The notes: generated from the letters alone by a model not told the origin. 64,000 nt of DNA from Streptomyces sp. NBC_01231 (GCA_035999765.1 CP108521.1:5084001-5148000), one strand, 5' to 3'; shown: positions 44,394 through 54,143, counted from the first letter of the stretch. Numbers and translations: made by a program.

Positions 44394-44459
44394 CCCTGGG
44401 CCCCCTTCCGTACGACCGTACGATGGAGGGGGTCCAGTGCCGTATCTAGGAGGATGACC

Positions 44460-45965
44460 GTGGCCGACGAGCTCACCCCGGCAGCATCAGATGTCGCTGC
44501 TACCGCAGCGGGCCCGGAAGAGTCGGAAGAGGCGCAGGAGTCGGAAAAGCCGATCAGGCAGCGGAAGAACGGACTGTACCCGGGCGTGTCCGACGAGCTG
44601 GCCGAGAACATGCAGTCCGGCTGGGCCGACACGGAGCTGCGTGACCTGAAGCCGATCGCCCACGCCGCGGAGACCGCCGCCCGCCGGGCCGCGCTCTCCG
44701 CGCGCTTCCCCGGCGAGCGCCTGGTCATCCCCGCGGGCAACCTGAAGACCCGCTCGAACGACACGGGGTACCCGTTCCGGGCCTCGGTCGAGTACGCGTA
44801 CCTCACCGGCAATCAGACCGAGGACGGCGTCCTCGTCCTGGAGCCCACCGCCGACGGCCACAAGGCGACGATCTACCTCCTGCCGCGCTCCGACCGCGAG
44901 AACGGCGAGTTCTGGCTGTCGGGCCAGGGCGAGTTGTGGGTCGGCCGCCGCCACTCCCTCACCGAGGCCGGGAAGCTGTACGGCATCCCCGCCTCCGACG
45001 TCCGAGAACTGGCGGACCGGCTGCGCGAGGCGACCGGCCCGGTCCGGGTCGTGCGCGGCCCCGACGCCGGGATCGAGGCCGCGCTGACCGACAAGGTCAC
45101 CGCCGAGCGCGACGAGGAACTGCGGGTCTTCCTGTCCGAGGCGCGCCTGGTCAAGGACGACTTCGAGATCGGTGAGCTGCAGAAGGCGGTCGACTCGACG
45201 GTCCGCGGCTTCGAGGACGTGGTGAAGGTCCTCGACAAGGCCGAGGCCACCTCCGAGCGGTACATCGAGGGCACGTTCTTCCTCCGCGCGCGCGTGGAGG
45301 GCAACGACGTCGGCTACGGCTCCATCTGCGCCGCCGGTCCGCACGCCTGCACACTGCACTGGGTGCGCAACGACGGGCCCGTGCGCTCCGGTGACCTGCT
45401 GCTGCTGGACGCGGGCGTCGAGACGCACACGTACTACACCGCGGACGTCACACGGACGCTGCCGGTCAACTGCCGGTACAGCGAGATCCAGAAGAAGATC
45501 TACGACGCCGTGTACGAGGCCCAGGAGGCCGGTATCGCGGCCGTGCAGCCTGGTGGGAAGTACCGGGACTTCCATGACGCGGCCCAGCGGGTGCTGACCG
45601 AGCGCCTCGTGGAGTGGGGGCTCGTCGAAGGGCCGGTCGAGCGGGTGCTGGAGCTGGGGTTGCAGCGCCGGTGGACCCTGCACGGCACCGGGCACATGCT
45701 CGGCATGGACGTCCACGACTGCGCCGCCGCGCGCGTGGAGTCGTATGTGGACGGAACGCTGGAGCCGGGGATGGTGCTGACGGTCGAGCCCGGCCTCTAC
45801 TTCCAGGCCGACGATCTGACCGTGCCCGAGGAGTACCGGGGGATCGGTGTGCGGATCGAGGACGACATTCTGGTGACGGAGGACGGGAACCGGAATCTGT
45901 CGGCCGGGTTGCCTCGCCGGTCCGACGAGGTCGAGGCATGGATGGCGGCCCTGAAGAAGAGCTGA
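44460..45965 (+). CDS. pepP: Xaa-Pro aminopeptidase (aminopeptidase P)
   Basis: 501-residue metallopeptidase that removes an N-terminal residue preceding proline. A creatinase-like N-terminal domain (about 40-230) is followed by a pita-bread catalytic domain. Metal ligands: LLLLDAGVET (Asp), YYTADVTRTLP (Asp), HGTGHMLGMDVHD (His), TVEPGLYF (Glu) and VRIEDDILVT (Glu). AGGAGG at 44448-44453 touches an ATG at 44454 but is six bases from the GTG at 44460, so the GTG is the better start. Its end overlaps the MocR gene by 28 bases. Confidence 0.93.
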   Translation: MADELTPAASDVAATAAGPEESEEAQESEKPIRQRKNGLYPGVSDELAENMQSGWADTELRDLKPIAHAAETAARRAALSARFPGERLVIPAGNLKTRSNDTGYPFRASVEYAYLTGNQTEDGVLVLEPTADGHKATIYLLPRSDRENGEFWLSGQGELWVGRRHSLTEAGKLYGIPASDVRELADRLREATGPVRVVRGPDAGIEAALTDKVTAERDEELRVFLSEARLVKDDFEIGELQKAVDSTVRGFEDVVKVLDKAEATSERYIEGTFFLRARVEGNDVGYGSICAAGPHACTLHWVRNDGPVRSGDLLLLDAGVETHTYYTADVTRTLPVNCRYSEIQKKIYDAVYEAQEAGIAAVQPGGKYRDFHDAAQRVLTERLVEWGLVEGPVERVLELGLQRRWTLHGTGHMLGMDVHDCAAARVESYVDGTLEPGMVLTVEPGLYFQADDLTVPEEYRGIGVRIEDDILVTEDGNRNLSAGLPRRSDEVEAWMAALKKS

Positions 45966-47374
45966 CCCAGCCCGCCTCCCGGGGTGCTGGTGTGGACCTG
46001 CATGTAGAGGCCGACCCCGGCGAAGGGCGTCGTGCGGGGCTTGAGCGTGCCCTGCGCGACGCCATTCGCGACGGGCGGCTGGCACCCGGGGCGCGACTGC
46101 CGGCCACCCGGCGGCTCGCGGAGGAGCTGGGGGTCTCGCGGGGGACCGTCAAGGCGGCCTACGACCAGCTCGTCGCCGAGGGGTATCTGACCGCTCGGCA
46201 GGGGGCCGGTACGGAGGTCGCACCACTGCCCTCCGTCGGCGCCGAGCCCCTGGAGGCAGCCGCACGCGCGCGTGTGCCTCGATTCGATCTGCGGCCCGGT
46301 AGCCCGGATGTGGGGGCGTTCCCGGCGGCCGCCTGGTCACGGGCCTTGCGACGGGCCATCGCGACCGTGCCCTCGTCGGCGTACGACTACGGGGACCCGC
46401 GGGGCCGGATCGAGCTGCGGACGGCGTTGTCGGAGTACCTGGGGCGGGCACGCGGGGTGGTCGCGTCACCGGAGCGGATCGTGGTCACCTCCGGCGCTGT
46501 GCAGGGGCTCTCGCTGCTCACACGCCTCCTGGAGGGGGCCCGGATCGCCATGGAGGACCCGGGTCTGCCCTTCCACCGGGAGGTGGTGCGGCGGGGCGGG
46601 GGGCGCGTGGTGCCGGTCCGGGTGGACGAACGGGGCTGCGTGGTGGAGGACTTGGGGCGGGTGGCGGCCGTTGTCGTCACGCCCGCGCACCAGTACCCGA
46701 CCGGCGTGACCCTGCACCCGGAACGCCGGCGGGCGCTCACCGACTGGGCACGCGCGCGGAAAGCGTTGATCGTCGAGGACGACTACGACGGGGAGTTCCG
46801 TTACGACCGGCAGCCCGTCGGCGCACTCCAGGGGATGGCGCCGGGGCACGTGGCCTACCTGGGTACGGCTTCCAAGACGCTGGGGCCCGCGCTGCGGCTC
46901 GGCTGGATGGTGCTGCCGCCGCACCTGGTGGACGCGGTGGCCGACGCCAAGCTGCACAGCGACCACCACACCGAGTCCATCGGCCAGTTGGCGCTGGCCG
47001 AGCTGATCGACAGCCATGCCTACGACCGGCATGTGCGGGCCTGCCGACTGCGGTACCGGCGGCGCCGGGACCAACTCATCGACCGACTGGGCGAGTTGGA
47101 TCCGCCGGACCGACTGGCTTCCCCGGGGGCGCTTCGGCGCGTACGCGGGATCGCGGCCGGGCTGCACGCGCTCGTGGCCATCGACGACGAGGCGGCGGTG
47201 CTTGAGCGTGCGGAGGCGGCGGGGCTCAAGGTGGGGCACCTCGGGGATCACTGGCACACGCCGGGCACCGAAGGACGGCCGCAGGGGCTGGTCGTGGGCT
47301 ACGGGACGCCCCGGGAGCGGGTGTATCCGGAGGCACTGGAGGCGCTCGGGAAGGTCCTGGAATTGGGCCAGTGA
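45938..47374 (+). CDS. MocR-type regulator (GntR helix-turn-helix fused to aminotransferase)
   Basis: 478-residue regulator. The winged helix (about 25-90: ALRDAIRDGRLAPGARLPAT, then ELGVSRGTVKAAYDQLVAEG) is joined to a fold-type-I aminotransferase domain. The PLP lysine is in YLGTASKTLGPALRLGWM, with VVVTPAHQYPTGVTLHPERR and VEDDYDGEFRYD. MocR proteins control PLP, GABA or transport genes. The downstream MFS gene is the likely target. I chose the ATG at 45938 (GAGG upstream). Confidence 0.85.
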   Translation: MDGGPEEELTQPASRGAGVDLHVEADPGEGRRAGLERALRDAIRDGRLAPGARLPATRRLAEELGVSRGTVKAAYDQLVAEGYLTARQGAGTEVAPLPSVGAEPLEAAARARVPRFDLRPGSPDVGAFPAAAWSRALRRAIATVPSSAYDYGDPRGRIELRTALSEYLGRARGVVASPERIVVTSGAVQGLSLLTRLLEGARIAMEDPGLPFHREVVRRGGGRVVPVRVDERGCVVEDLGRVAAVVVTPAHQYPTGVTLHPERRRALTDWARARKALIVEDDYDGEFRYDRQPVGALQGMAPGHVAYLGTASKTLGPALRLGWMVLPPHLVDAVADAKLHSDHHTESIGQLALAELIDSHAYDRHVRACRLRYRRRRDQLIDRLGELDPPDRLASPGALRRVRGIAAGLHALVAIDDEAAVLERAEAAGLKVGHLGDHWHTPGTEGRPQGLVVGYGTPRERVYPEALEALGKVLELGQ

Positions 47375-47429
47375 AAGGTGCTCGGATTGGGCCTGCCAAG
47401 GGGTCCACCGGGCTCCTAGGGTCGCCGGT

Positions 47430-48863
47430 ATGACGAACTCGCTCGTCCCGCCTTCAGGCCCGCAACGGGTTCTGTCCCTCGCCCAGTTGACCAACTCCGT
47501 CGGTGACGGCGCCTTCTATGTGACGTCGGCGCTCTACTTCACCCACGTGGTCGGGCTCGCCCCCGCGCGCGTGGGGCTCGGTCTGACCCTCGCGTGGGCG
47601 GTCGGCTCCCTGGTGGGGGTGCCGCTGGGACGGCTCGCGGACCGGCGCGGGCCACGCGGTACGGCGGTGCTGCTGGCACTGGCCACGGCACTCGCGGTGG
47701 GGTGCTTCCTCGTCGTACGCGGGTTCGCGCCCTTCGTCGCGGCCGCGTGCGGGTACGCCGCCGCCCAGTCGGGGCTGGCCGCGGCCCGGCAGGCGCTGCT
47801 GGCGGGACTGGTGTCCGCAGGGGAGCGGACCGGGCTGCTCGCCCACCTCCAGTCGACGCTCAACGCCGGGCTGGCGGTGGGCGCGGGACTGGGCGGGCTC
47901 GCGCTGCACGCCGGGACGAGGACGGCGTATCTCGGGGTGTTCGCGCTGGACGCGGTGAGTTTCGCGGTGTGCGCGGGGTTGCTGGCACGGCTGCCGGCGG
48001 TGGCGCCCACGGCGAGGCCTGCCGTGGCAGCCGGCGCCGAGTCGGGCAGGGCACGTGCCTCGGAATCCGGCACGGCGCCTCCCGCCGAGTCCGGCACGAC
48101 GCCTCCCGCCGCCTCCGGCATGGCACCTGCCGGAGGGCCCCCAGCGGCACCTGCCGCAGAGTCCGGCACGGCTCCAGCTTCGACGCCTGTCGGGGCGGCC
48201 GCGTCCCGCGTCGGGCGCCGTGTCCCACACCTCAGGCGCCGTGACCTCGGTGTGCTGCGGGATCGCCCCTACGTTCTCGTCACGCTGCTGAACGCCGTGC
48301 TGCTGCTGCGCATGCCGCTGCTCAGCCTCGGGCTGCCGCTGTGGATCGCGGAGCGCACGGTCGCGCCCACCTGGCTGGTCTCCGCGCTGTTCGTGCTCAA
48401 CACCGGGGCGGTGATGGCGTTCCAGGTGCGGATGGCGCGCGGGGTCGTCGGACTCGCGTCGGCCACCCGCGCGGTGCGCCGGTCAGGGTGGATCATGCTG
48501 GCGGCGTGCGCGGTGTTCGCGCTGTCCGCGGGCGCCTCGCCGTGGGTGGCCGTCGGTGCGCTGGTCGCCGGTGCGGCGCTGCAGGTGGTCGCGGAGATGG
48601 GCCAGTCGGCGGGTTCCTGGCAGCTCTCCTTCGATCTGGCCCCGGCCGACCGGGTGGGCGAGTACCAGGGCTTCTTCGGCACCGGCGTGACCGTCGCCCG
48701 CACCCTCGGCCCGCTGGTCCTCACCTCGCTGCTGGTGGGTTGGGGGACGCCGGGGTGGCTGCTGCTGGGCGGGGCGACGCTGGCGGCGTCGTACGCGATG
48801 GGCCCGGCGACCCGCCGGGCCCACCACCGGGCGAAGCTCGGACGGCCCGTCCTGGCGAGCTGA
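47430..48863 (+). CDS. MFS transporter with repeat-rich central loop
   Basis: 477-residue, about twelve-helix major facilitator transporter. It starts MTNSLVPPSGPQRVLSLAQL, and the first-half signature loop is GVPLGRLADRRGPRGTAVLL. Between helices 6 and 7 lies a 75-residue loop full of ESGTAPP-type repeats (48030-48190 in the DNA), unusual in length. The C-terminal half has LPLWIAERTVAPTWLVSALF. Export of a small molecule is likely; the substrate is unknown. It follows the MocR gene by 55 bases. Confidence 0.82.
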   Translation: MTNSLVPPSGPQRVLSLAQLTNSVGDGAFYVTSALYFTHVVGLAPARVGLGLTLAWAVGSLVGVPLGRLADRRGPRGTAVLLALATALAVGCFLVVRGFAPFVAAACGYAAAQSGLAAARQALLAGLVSAGERTGLLAHLQSTLNAGLAVGAGLGGLALHAGTRTAYLGVFALDAVSFAVCAGLLARLPAVAPTARPAVAAGAESGRARASESGTAPPAESGTTPPAASGMAPAGGPPAAPAAESGTAPASTPVGAAASRVGRRVPHLRRRDLGVLRDRPYVLVTLLNAVLLLRMPLLSLGLPLWIAERTVAPTWLVSALFVLNTGAVMAFQVRMARGVVGLASATRAVRRSGWIMLAACAVFALSAGASPWVAVGALVAGAALQVVAEMGQSAGSWQLSFDLAPADRVGEYQGFFGTGVTVARTLGPLVLTSLLVGWGTPGWLLLGGATLAASYAMGPATRRAHHRAKLGRPVLAS

Positions 48864-48941
48864 CGGCCGTCGGTCCTCGCGAGTCAACGGCCAACGGTCC
48901 TCGCGAACAGGCCCGTGAGGACCGCTCGTTGGCGATCTTCC

Positions 48942-49790
48942 TCACGAACCCACGGCCACCCGCCCCCGCACACTGACCGTCACCGCAAGCGCGTCCACGA
49001 ACAGCGCCCCCGCCAGCAGTCCCGCGCTGCCACGGGGGCTCCACGCGCGCGCGTGGAGGTCCGCGTCGAGGCCGTGCAGGGCGGCGCGGCCCGGTTCGGT
49101 CGCCGTACCGCCCGCCTCCAGGACCGCACGGGCGCCCGCCTGGACGTGACGCAGGCCGAGGGGGCCCGCGGTGTGGAGGAGTTCGGTGTCCTGAAGTGTG
49201 GACATCACGGTCAGGAGGGCGTCCAGGCGGGCCTGGTCCTCGGTGGCGCCGGCGGTGCGTGCGGCCGCGAGGGCGTCCAACGCCCGCCGTACGTGCGGGA
49301 ATCCGGCCCGTGCCTCACCACGCGCGCCGGCCGCCCCGTACTTCGCCGAGATCGACGAGCCGCGCGAGGGCCGCCGCGGTGCCCGTCGGTCGGGGTGCGC
49401 GGCGATCCGCTTGGCGGCCGCGGTCACCTCCCGCGCCCCGGCACCGGGGTCGAGGGCGGCCGCGGCGACCAGCAGGCCGAGCGTCCACAGGGCGCCCCGG
49501 TGGCCGCCGCCGGCGAGGCCCACCGTGTGCTCGGTGCACCTGCCGATCGCACCCAGTTCGGTACGGAGCCGCGGTGTGGGTTCGCCGGTGCGGCGGGCGG
49601 CGGCGGCCATCGCCGCGAGGCCGGGCTCGAGCGCCTTGGCCGACCAGCGCAGGGAGTTGTGGTCCTGGTGTCCGGCCCGGGCGGCGAGGTCACGGGGATC
49701 GGGCAGGCCCGGCTTGGGAGCCAGGGCCAGCTGCACGGTCAGCGCGTCCACGGCGGCCTGGGCCAACGCGTCGTCCTCGCGGCTGCGCAT
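48942..49790 (-). CDS. Triphosphoribosyl-dephospho-CoA synthase-like protein (CitG/MdcB family)
   Basis: 282-residue protein with CitG motifs: LALAPKPGLPDPRDLAARAG, LAGGGHRGALWTLGLLVAA, and SAKYGAAGARGEARAGFP near residue 150. CitG/MdcB make the prosthetic-group precursor of citrate lyase or malonate decarboxylase acyl-carrier proteins, but no such genes are nearby. The ATG lies three bases after the stop of the dioxygenase gene, so the two are coupled. Either a stand-alone CitG or a recruited relative. Confidence 0.8.
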   Translation of the reverse strand: MRSREDDALAQAAVDALTVQLALAPKPGLPDPRDLAARAGHQDHNSLRWSAKALEPGLAAMAAAARRTGEPTPRLRTELGAIGRCTEHTVGLAGGGHRGALWTLGLLVAAAALDPGAGAREVTAAAKRIAAHPDRRAPRRPSRGSSISAKYGAAGARGEARAGFPHVRRALDALAAARTAGATEDQARLDALLTVMSTLQDTELLHTAGPLGLRHVQAGARAVLEAGGTATEPGRAALHGLDADLHARAWSPRGSAGLLAGALFVDALAVTVSVRGRVAVGS

Positions 49791-49793
49791 GCG

Positions 49794-50756
49794 CTACGAG
49801 GACGCCGAGGCCGACGGGGAGGCGTCGCCGCTGGGCGGGGCGCCCGTGGGAGCGTCGCTCGGGGCGCCGCTCGGGGCACCGCTCGGAGGCGTGCCGCCAC
49901 CGCCGCCACCCGCGCCGGTGTTCTCCGCGTCCGGGTCCACGCCCAGGGTCAGGGAACCCTTGTAGCCCTTGGAGGGGTCGCTCTTGTGCACGGCCTTGAG
50001 GGTCAGCAGTCCGCTGGAGGCGCCGCCGTCGTCGTACACCATGTCGTTGTCGAGGGTGGTGTAGCTGCCGGAGTGCTTCGAGTACGGCTCCCACGTGAAG
50101 ATCTCCTCGGCGATGTCGTCGGCGAAGAACAGCTGGCCCGTGTAGTTGACCTTGCCGCCCTCGTAGGTGCCGTCCTCCTTCTGCCCGCCGGTGTGCACCT
50201 TGAGGTGGATGTGGCAGGTACGGGGCGTGTACCAGCCGGGGAAGATCGTCTCGAACTTGACGACCCCGTTGGCGTTGGCGACCTGGTAACCACGCAGGTA
50301 GGTGGTGTCGTTCGCGGTGGAGCCGTCCTCGCTCTCCGCGGGCGCGGAGCCGCCGGGGTTGGCGGTGGTGTAGCCGGAGTAGTAGCCCCAGGCGTCGCAG
50401 TGCCAGATCTCGACGGCCGCGCCGGGGACCGGGGTGCAGCCGTCGGTGGCGTCCACGACGGTGAGGCGCAGGGTCAGCGGAACACCGCTCTTGCCCTCGG
50501 TGATGTTCTTGCGCACCAGGGCGCCGTCCAGGTAGTACGGCCCCTCGGTGACACTCGACATCAGCGTCATGCACTCACTGCCGGCGGAGGTCGCCGAGGC
50601 GGTGGAAGCCGACGCGGCGGTGGTCGTCACATCGTCGGCGGAGGCCGACTGGTACCCGGCCGCGGCAAGGCCACCGGCCGCGACCGTGCCGCCGGTCACC
50701 ACGAGAGCGCGGCGCCGGGTGATCGAGGTGTCTTTGTGGTTTCCCGTCATGTCCAT
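49794..50756 (-). CDS. Tat-exported intradiol ring-cleavage dioxygenase-like protein
   Basis: 320-residue predicted exported protein. The twin-arginine-like signal ITRRRALVVTGGTVAAGGLA lies near the start. The dioxygenase core has GPYYLDG (Tyr), CDAWGYYSGYTT, and GWYTPRTCHIHLKVHTGG (Tyr, two His), the usual Fe(III) ligands of intradiol enzymes. A Gly/Pro/Ala-rich tail ends the protein (GAPSGAPSDAPTGAPPSG). Exported homologues may act on aromatic material outside the cell. The ATG at 50756 is chosen; 50750 and 50780 are possible. Confidence 0.83.
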   Translation of the reverse strand: MDMTGNHKDTSITRRRALVVTGGTVAAGGLAAAGYQSASADDVTTTAASASTASATSAGSECMTLMSSVTEGPYYLDGALVRKNITEGKSGVPLTLRLTVVDATDGCTPVPGAAVEIWHCDAWGYYSGYTTANPGGSAPAESEDGSTANDTTYLRGYQVANANGVVKFETIFPGWYTPRTCHIHLKVHTGGQKEDGTYEGGKVNYTGQLFFADDIAEEIFTWEPYSKHSGSYTTLDNDMVYDDGGASSGLLTLKAVHKSDPSKGYKGSLTLGVDPDAENTGAGGGGGGTPPSGAPSGAPSDAPTGAPPSGDASPSASASS

Positions 50757-50896
50757 GAACGTAGGGACAGCGTCCGTCAAGAACCTGAGCCGTCCCTGTG
50801 CGCGGGCTGAGAATGCGCACCGCGAACTTCAAGGAGCCCGCAGGGACGGCACGTTGGCGCTGAACGGCGCGGTTGTCGCCGGACGGCGCGTTGTCG

Positions 50897-51343
50897 CTAG
50901 ACGGCCATCAGCGGCGCGTCCTTCTTCCACTTGAGGATCTTGTCGAAGCTGACGACCGCACCGCGCCGGCCGGGCTTGTTGCCGATGTGGACGTGGTCGG
51001 CGAGTTCCTGGATGAGGCACAGACCGCGGCCGTTCTCGGCCCCGCTGGGGGCGAGGCGGACGGGCTGGGTGCGGGTGAAGCCGGGGCCCGAGTCGGCGAC
51101 CTCGATACGACACTTCTCGCCGTCGATGTAGGCGGTGACCCGGAACGCCTCCGAGGGGTCGCCGTAACCGGTGTTCCCGCCGTGCTCGACGGCGTTGGCA
51201 CAGGCCTCGCTGAGGGCGACGGACAGGTCGTACGAGACATCCGGATCGACGCCCGCGGTCTCCATGGTGCCGAGCAGCAGGCGACGGGCGAGCGGAACGC
51301 TCGCAGCCTCGCGCCGCAAATGGAGTGACCACCAGATGCTCAT
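50897..51343 (-). CDS. HATPase_c anti-sigma-type regulator (RsbW-like)
   Basis: 148-residue ATP-binding domain protein: SVALSEACANAVEHGGNTG (N box), IEVADSGPGFTRTQ (G1) and GAENGRGLCLIQELADHVHI (G2). Such single-domain proteins in Streptomyces bind sigma or anti-anti-sigma factors. GGCTGGAG stands before the ATG. No sigma gene is adjacent. Confidence 0.85.
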   Translation of the reverse strand: MSIWWSLHLRREAASVPLARRLLLGTMETAGVDPDVSYDLSVALSEACANAVEHGGNTGYGDPSEAFRVTAYIDGEKCRIEVADSGPGFTRTQPVRLAPSGAENGRGLCLIQELADHVHIGNKPGRRGAVVSFDKILKWKKDAPLMAV

Positions 51344-51574
51344 GCTCCAGCCTCCTGGCTGCGGCTCGACATACCGTTACGTATTGCCGCGAGTGCCCGG
51401 GTGTAAGCACATCGTTGACGTGATGCCGCCCATATGGGGGGTGTACCGGGAGTGGCGGGCGGTGTTATGTGGGGCAGCCTGCGACACAAGAGACCTTCCG
51501 GTCGTACCGCCCGTACGTCATCTTGTGGACCTGCCGTATGGCGTCCGTAAGGCCAGTGCGATGATGAGCCCGCC

Positions 51575-52471
51575 ATGACTGCCCCCCACCCGCGCGCGTC
51601 GCGCTCTGGAGGAGACCTCCGGGTCCTGCGGGCCGCGGTGTTCGCCGCGGTCTGCGTCCTGCTGGCCGCCGCGGGTCATGCTCTCGTGTCCTGCGCCACG
51701 GTTCCGCTGTGGACACTGGGCGCGGGATTCCTGGGGGTCTCCCTGGTCGTGGTGCCGCTCGCCGGACGTGAGCGGTCGCTGCCCGGGATCGCGACGCTGC
51801 TCGCCGTCGGACAGGCCGTGCTGCACGTGCTGTTCGGACTGGGCCAGCACGGCGCGGCCGCCGCTGCGGCAACGGCGTCGGCGGCGTCGCCGTCCGCCTC
51901 CTCCATGCGTTCGATGACGTCCATGGGATCGATGGCGTCGATGTCCGACGCCTCGCTGGTCGAGCGGGCCACTCGGCTCGTGTGCGGGAGCGCCGCCGCG
52001 GCGCTCAGCCCGGCCCAGGCCCATCGGATCCTCGCCGACGCGCGGATCCACCCGGGCACGGCCGCCGCCACCGGCACGGGCGCCGCGAGCCACCCCACGG
52101 ACGCCATGTCCACGGCCGCGGGCTCCTCGATGTCGCTGCTGCCGTCCCTGCCGATGCTGCTGGGCCACGTCCTCACCGCGCTCGCCGCCGGATGGCTGCT
52201 GCGCCGCGGGGACCTGGCGCTGCTGCGGCTCGCCGAACTGTCGGCGGTGTCGGCGCACTCGGTCGCCGACGGGGCGCTCGTACGGTCTCTGCGCGGGGCG
52301 CTCGCGCTGGTGCGCGCCCTTCGTGCCGGACTGCCGGGCACCCCCGACGCCGGCCCGCGACCGCCGCACACCGCCCCCCACCCGCCGCCGGGGCCACGGA
52401 CCGCCGCGCTCCAGCACACGGTGATCAGACGGGGCCCGCCGGCCGCCGCAGCACTCTCCCTCGCCGCCTGA
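51575..52471 (+). CDS. Membrane protein with Met-rich segment, probable copper-cluster member
   Basis: 298-residue membrane protein. Helices: LRVLRAAVFAAVCVLLAAAG, VPLWTLGAGFLGVSLVVVPL, LPGIATLLAVGQAVLHVLFG and one near LPMLLGHVLTALAAGWLL. Between them is a Met/Ser run (SSMRSMTSMGSMASMSDAS) near residue 110 and further Met and His, a pattern often linked to Cu(I) binding. It is the first of a series of copper genes on the same strand. The C-terminal 80 residues are basic and Pro-rich. No named family. Confidence 0.68.
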   Translation: MTAPHPRASRSGGDLRVLRAAVFAAVCVLLAAAGHALVSCATVPLWTLGAGFLGVSLVVVPLAGRERSLPGIATLLAVGQAVLHVLFGLGQHGAAAAAATASAASPSASSMRSMTSMGSMASMSDASLVERATRLVCGSAAAALSPAQAHRILADARIHPGTAAATGTGAASHPTDAMSTAAGSSMSLLPSLPMLLGHVLTALAAGWLLRRGDLALLRLAELSAVSAHSVADGALVRSLRGALALVRALRAGLPGTPDAGPRPPHTAPHPPPGPRTAALQHTVIRRGPPAAAALSLAA

Positions 52472-52624
52472 CGCGACGCGACCCGCACGCCCCGCACCGG
52501 TACTTCCGTACATCCGTGGGGAGGGCCGCCGTCGTGCGGCACGCGCGTGTGCCCGCGCTCTCCAGTGATCGCTCACGCACGCGCACCCCTCCTCATCACC
52601 GGAACCTCACCGAAGTGGAGTGCC

Positions 52625-53362
52625 ATGAAGGCCTCTCGTCTCACCGCCGCCGGCGCCCTCGCCGCCACCGCCGTCGTCGTCCTGTCCTCGCCCGCGTTCG
52701 CGCACGTCAGCGTGCAGCCCGAGGGGACCGCCGCCAAGGGCGGTTACGCGGTCATCGACTTCAAGGTCCCCAACGAGCGCGACAACGCCTCCACCACCAA
52801 GCTGGAGGTCACCTTCCCGACCGACCACCCGCTGGCCTCCGTCATGCCGGAGCCGATGCCGGGCTGGGACATCAAGGTCACCAAGTCGAAGCTCGACAAG
52901 CCCGTCGACGTACACGGCAAGCAGATCACGGAGGCCGTCAGCAAGGTCACCTGGACCGCCACCGGCGCGGGGGTCAAGGCCGGCTACTTCGAGAAGTTCC
53001 CCCTCTCCGTCGGCGCGCTGCCCGAGGACGCGGACGAACTGGTCTTCAAGGCCGTCCAGACGTACTCCAACAAGGAGGTCGTGCGCTGGATCGAGGAGCA
53101 GAAGGAGGGCGACGAGGAGCCCGAGACGCCGGCTCCCGTGCTCACGCTGTCCGCCGCGTCGGAAGACGGCCACCACGGCTCGGCGGCGGCCGAGGAGGCC
53201 TCCGACGACACCAAGTCCACCGACAACGCCGCCGCCGAGACTGCCGCCCCGGCCGACAGCAGTGACACCACCGCCCGCGTCCTCGGCGTCGTCGGCATCG
53301 TCGTCGGCGCGCTGGGCGTGGCCTACGGCGTACTCGCCGGACGTCGGCGCACCAACGCCTGA
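52625..53362 (+). CDS. YcnI-family copper-associated protein (DUF1775)
   Basis: 245-residue exported, membrane-anchored protein. A signal peptide ends SSPAFA before HVSVQPEGTA, leaving His as the first mature residue, which in YcnI-type proteins ligates copper. VTFPTDHPLASVMPEPMPGW and WTATGAG lie in the DUF1775 domain. After an acidic linker a C-terminal helix, VLGVVGIVVGALGVAYGVLA, plus RRR anchors it. The ATG at 52625 follows GTGGAGTGCC. Confidence 0.88.
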   Translation: MKASRLTAAGALAATAVVVLSSPAFAHVSVQPEGTAAKGGYAVIDFKVPNERDNASTTKLEVTFPTDHPLASVMPEPMPGWDIKVTKSKLDKPVDVHGKQITEAVSKVTWTATGAGVKAGYFEKFPLSVGALPEDADELVFKAVQTYSNKEVVRWIEEQKEGDEEPETPAPVLTLSAASEDGHHGSAAAEEASDDTKSTDNAAAETAAPADSSDTTARVLGVVGIVVGALGVAYGVLAGRRRTNA

Positions 53363-53489
53363 GGATCGCTCGCCGGCCGGCACACCGGGGTCGTACACAT
53401 GCTCGTAGGACCTACTCGTGGAACTGCACGTAGAACCGCGTGTACGACCCCGGTGGACGTCGACACCATCACATCTGGGACATTTTTCT

Positions 53490-54143
53490 ATGCGCAAGAA
53501 GACGCTCGCCGCGGCCTCGCTGCTCGCCGCGGCCACCCTGACCCTCTCCGCCTGCGGCAGCGGTGACGACAGCGGCTCGCCCGTTTCCGTGGTCTCCGAG
53601 GAGGCCGGCTCGGAGAAGGCGGTCACCGTTCTCGACCAGCCGTTCAAGAAGCCGGACCTGGTGCTCACCGACGCCCAGGGAAAGAAGTACGACCTCCGCA
53701 AGGAGACCGCGGGCAAACCGACCCTGGTCTACTTCGGCTACACCCACTGCCCCGACGTCTGCCCGCTGACGATGAACAACATCGCCGTCGCCAAGAAGCA
53801 GCTGCCCAAGTCCGAACAGGACGAGCTGCGCGTGGTGTTCGTGACCACCGACCCCGCTCGTGACACCCCGGCCGAGCTCGGCAAGTGGCTCAAGGGCGTC
53901 GATTCCGAGTTCGTCGGCCTGACCGGCGATTTCGCCACCATCCAGGCGAGCGCCCGCACCCTCGGCATCTCCATCGAGCCGACGCACAAGGACAAGAACG
54001 GCAAGCTCGTCTCCGTGCACGGCACTCAGGTCGTCGCGTTCTCCCCGAAGACCGACGCGGGGTATCTGCTGTACGGCGAGGACGCCACCGTCGACGACTA
54101 CACCAAGGACCTCCCCAAGATCGTCAAGGGTGAGAAGCCATGA
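53490..54143 (+). CDS. SCO1/SenC-type copper chaperone lipoprotein
   Basis: 217-residue thioredoxin-fold lipoprotein that delivers copper, typically to cytochrome c oxidase. Lipobox LSAC at residues 19-22. The CxxxC copper site is GYTHCPDVCPLT (Cys87, Cys91) and the distal His is in VHGTQVVAF. Its stop overlaps the ATG of the PCuAC gene (ATGA). Confidence 0.92.
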   Translation: MRKKTLAAASLLAAATLTLSACGSGDDSGSPVSVVSEEAGSEKAVTVLDQPFKKPDLVLTDAQGKKYDLRKETAGKPTLVYFGYTHCPDVCPLTMNNIAVAKKQLPKSEQDELRVVFVTTDPARDTPAELGKWLKGVDSEFVGLTGDFATIQASARTLGISIEPTHKDKNGKLVSVHGTQVVAFSPKTDAGYLLYGEDATVDDYTKDLPKIVKGEKP

